From Microvirga solisilvae (GTDB taxonomy: Bacteria; Pseudomonadota; Alphaproteobacteria; Rhizobiales; Beijerinckiaceae): a stretch of 64,000 bases of DNA. Positions 62,414-64,000 of this stretch are shown piece after piece; within the stretch, counting starts at the first letter, position 1; each line of letters begins with the position of its first letter. The notes below the pieces were generated by a model. It made no database searches. It saw nothing but the letters and a program-made list of their open reading frames with translations, and was not told the DNA's origin. Position numbers and translations under genes: made by a program. The DNA lies in the NCBI RefSeq assembly GCF_022808595.1, contig NZ_JAKUCN010000003.1, positions 310,001 to 374,000 on the forward strand, given 5' to 3'.

Positions 62414-64000
62414 TTGAGGATCATCTTTCGTTTTGGGGGTATCGCGCTGCTCGTGGCGGCCATCGTCATCCTGGCCGTCCTGCCGTTCGCCACGTCCTTC
62501 GTCGAGCAATGGACCAGGCGGGATGTGGAGCTTCGCTCCCGGCTGGTGTTCAACTCCGCCAGGGATCAGGTGATCGGGCTCCTGACCCGCAACGAGACGG
62601 ATCGGCTCGCAGGCCTCTTCGAGCGCATCGCCTCCGATGAGCGGGTTCTCGCCATCGGCTATTGCGACGGGGAAGAGCTTCGCTCGCCCACACGCGGCAT
62701 GCCGGCCTCCTTCGCGTGCGAGAAAGCCGCACGGTCCGACAGCGAGAGCTTCTCGACGATCACGAGCGAAGGCCGCGATATCCTGGTCAGCTCCTTTCCC
62801 CTCAAGGTTTCCGGACGAACCGGCCACCTCGTTGTGCTGCACGACCTGAGCTACGCGGACCAGCGCGGCGGCGAAGCGCGGAACTATCTCTTCCTGGCGC
62901 TGGCCGGCGTCGCCTTCGGAGCGGCGGCTCTCGCGGCCCTGATCGCGGCCTTCATCATGCGTCGCTGGCTCGCCTCCATCAGGCAGGCGCTGGACAATGC
63001 CCGCGCCGGTGCTGCTGGGCACCCCGAGCAGGAGAACATCATCCCGCTGGGACAGGAAATCCGCGACGTGCTCCAGGAGCTGGAATCATCGCGCCGCACC
63101 ATCGACGCGGCTCACACGGATTGGAATCCCGATACGCTGCGGGCCGCTTTGGCCAATGAACTGTCGGGATCGGAGGTGATCGTGGTCTCGAACCGCGAGC
63201 CTTATATCCATAACCAGGGCAAGGATGGCGGGATCTCCCTGCAGATTCCCGCAAGCGGTCTCGTTTCCGCGCTCGAGCCTGTGGTGCGCGCCTGCGGCGG
63301 CACGTGGGTCGCCCATGGCAGCGGCACCGCCGATCGCGAGACGGTGGATGCCAATGATCGCGTGCCCGTGCCGCCAGCCCATCCCACCTACACCCTGCGC
63401 CGCGTCTGGCTGACGGAGGAGGAGCAGGACGGCTATTATTACGGCGCCGCCAATGAAGGTCTCTGGCCGCTCTGCCACATCGCCTTCGTGCGGCCGATCT
63501 TCCGCGAGCAGGATTGGCAATATTATCGCTCTGTGAACGAGAAATTCGCGGATGCGGTGGTGGCGGAAGCCAAGAGCGAGGACCCGATCATCCTCGTGCA
63601 GGATTATCATTTCGGATTGCTGCCGCGCATGATCCGCAATCGGTTGCCGCAGGCCACCATCGTGACCTTCTGGCACATTCCCTGGCCGAATGCGGAAACC
63701 TTCGGCATCTGTCCCTGGCGTGAGGAAATCATCGACGGACTTCTGGGCTCATCGATCCTCGGCTTCCACACGCAGGCCCATTGCAACAACTTCCTGGATG
63801 CGGTGGATTCGTATGTAGAAAGCCGCATCGACCGGGAGCTCGATTCCGTCACCTATGGCGGCGAGGAAACGCTGATCCGTCCCTATCCCATTTCCATCGA
63901 ATGGCCGCCGACGGCGCTCGAAGGACAGAAGCCCGTCGAGGAGTGCCGCCGGATCGTGCGCGAGCGGCTCGGCCTTCCGCCCGAGATGCGCATCGGCGTC
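62414..64000 (+). CDS. membrane sensor-like module fused to GT20 trehalose-6-phosphate synthase (3' end cut)
   Basis: 529 residues are visible before the window edge. TTG at 62414 is the first possible start after an in-frame stop at 62408; the true start may be slightly later (for example GTG 62453). A first membrane helix is at 8-29, a periplasmic stretch of about 125 residues follows, and a second helix is at 158-182. A HAMP-like linker (183-230) leads to the GT20 domain from about 254. The GT20 part has VVSNREPYIH, VQDYHFGLLPRMIR and FWHIPWPNAE, typical of OtsA-like synthases that join UDP- or GDP-glucose to glucose-6-phosphate. A sensor-tethered synthase suggests stress-controlled trehalose synthesis at the membrane. 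Confidence 0.82.
   Translation, partial: MRIIFRFGGIALLVAAIVILAVLPFATSFVEQWTRRDVELRSRLVFNSARDQVIGLLTRNETDRLAGLFERIASDERVLAIGYCDGEELRSPTRGMPASFACEKAARSDSESFSTITSEGRDILVSSFPLKVSGRTGHLVVLHDLSYADQRGGEARNYLFLALAGVAFGAAALAALIAAFIMRRWLASIRQALDNARAGAAGHPEQENIIPLGQEIRDVLQELESSRRTIDAAHTDWNPDTLRAALANELSGSEVIVVSNREPYIHNQGKDGGISLQIPASGLVSALEPVVRACGGTWVAHGSGTADRETVDANDRVPVPPAHPTYTLRRVWLTEEEQDGYYYGAANEGLWPLCHIAFVRPIFREQDWQYYRSVNEKFADAVVAEAKSEDPIILVQDYHFGLLPRMIRNRLPQATIVTFWHIPWPNAETFGICPWREEIIDGLLGSSILGFHTQAHCNNFLDAVDSYVESRIDRELDSVTYGGEETLIRPYPISIEWPPTALEGQKPVEECRRIVRERLGLPPEMRIGV

Noticed and set aside
62252-63022. 256-residue minus-strand frame at the start of the GT20 fusion
   Set aside because: The plus strand encodes membrane helices, a HAMP-like linker and GT20 motifs in one uninterrupted frame; the minus frame is a shadow.

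Overview
The window is 64 kb of a GC-rich alphaproteobacterial chromosome, most likely of the order Hyphomicrobiales (Rhizobiales). The evidence is the gene set and order: ptsP-prfA-(fosX)-prmC with a DUF4167 gene, the lysC/ubiG divergent pair, a phaR/phaA/phaB storage locus, DUF1178/nitrilase/grxC/comF, a Zur-type regulator, a SemiSWEET gene, and short intergenic palindromes of types common in this order. A Methylobacteriaceae-like host such as Microvirga is a guess that the sequence alone cannot settle. No rRNA, tRNA, CRISPR array, insertion sequence or prophage was recognised.

Layout. 0-2.2 kb: 5' part of clpB (minus) and two small hydrophilic genes. 2.2-10.6 kb: a MOSC protein, then a minus-strand run of DUF4167, prmC, fosX, prfA, ptsP and lysC; the prfA-fosX-prmC stop and start codons overlap. 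10.7-20.9 kb: housekeeping genes (ubiG, nhaA, metallophosphoesterase, DUF1178, nitrilase, grxC, comF, an NDUFAF5-like methyltransferase, DUF427, Mpo1-like, Fe-ADH, thioesterase, EamA, Nudix). 20.9-26.3 kb: the most unusual part, holding a small secreted beta protein, a putative lipoprotein with a Gly-Thr tail, a secreted protein of seven 25-residue Gly-rich repeats, argJ, a hydrophilin-like protein and an RTX calcium-binding protein. 26.3-34.7 kb: parvulin PPIase, secA, an AT-richer NYN-LOTUS gene between twin terminators, an L,D-transpeptidase, accA and a methyltransferase. 34.7-44.9 kb: gloB, GNAT, YddG-like exporter, phaB, phaA, phaR, a degenerate PAS-GGDEF-EAL protein, rpmF, mtgA, a prenyl synthase and a tautomerase. 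45-55 kb: EamA, kup, ispG, zur, an ETFB-type methyltransferase with a glycosyltransferase, SemiSWEET, topoisomerase IB, a small secreted protein and a metallo-beta-lactamase fold hydrolase. 55.2-57.8 kb: a cyanide-insensitive type cytochrome bd operon with a 43-residue third subunit. 57.8-62.2 kb: a coiled-coil membrane protein divergent from a PrtD/PrtE-type type I secretion pair. 62.4 kb to the end: a trehalose-6-phosphate synthase (GT20) domain fused behind a two-helix membrane sensor-like module, cut by the window end.

How it fits together. Most of the window is core metabolism and envelope maintenance. The accessory signal is at the cell surface: an RTX protein without a signal peptide, a type I export pair that could carry it, and a Gly-rich repeat protein next to a lipoprotein with the same pentapeptide. 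The strongest candidates for undescribed biology are the pentad-repeat/lipoprotein pair (21.4-22.8 kb), the membrane-anchored GT20 fusion (62.4-64 kb), the FosX enzyme locked into the translation-termination operon (5.4-5.9 kb) and the NYN-LOTUS gene between twin terminators (30.3-31.3 kb). All functions are read from sequence by eye without database searches.
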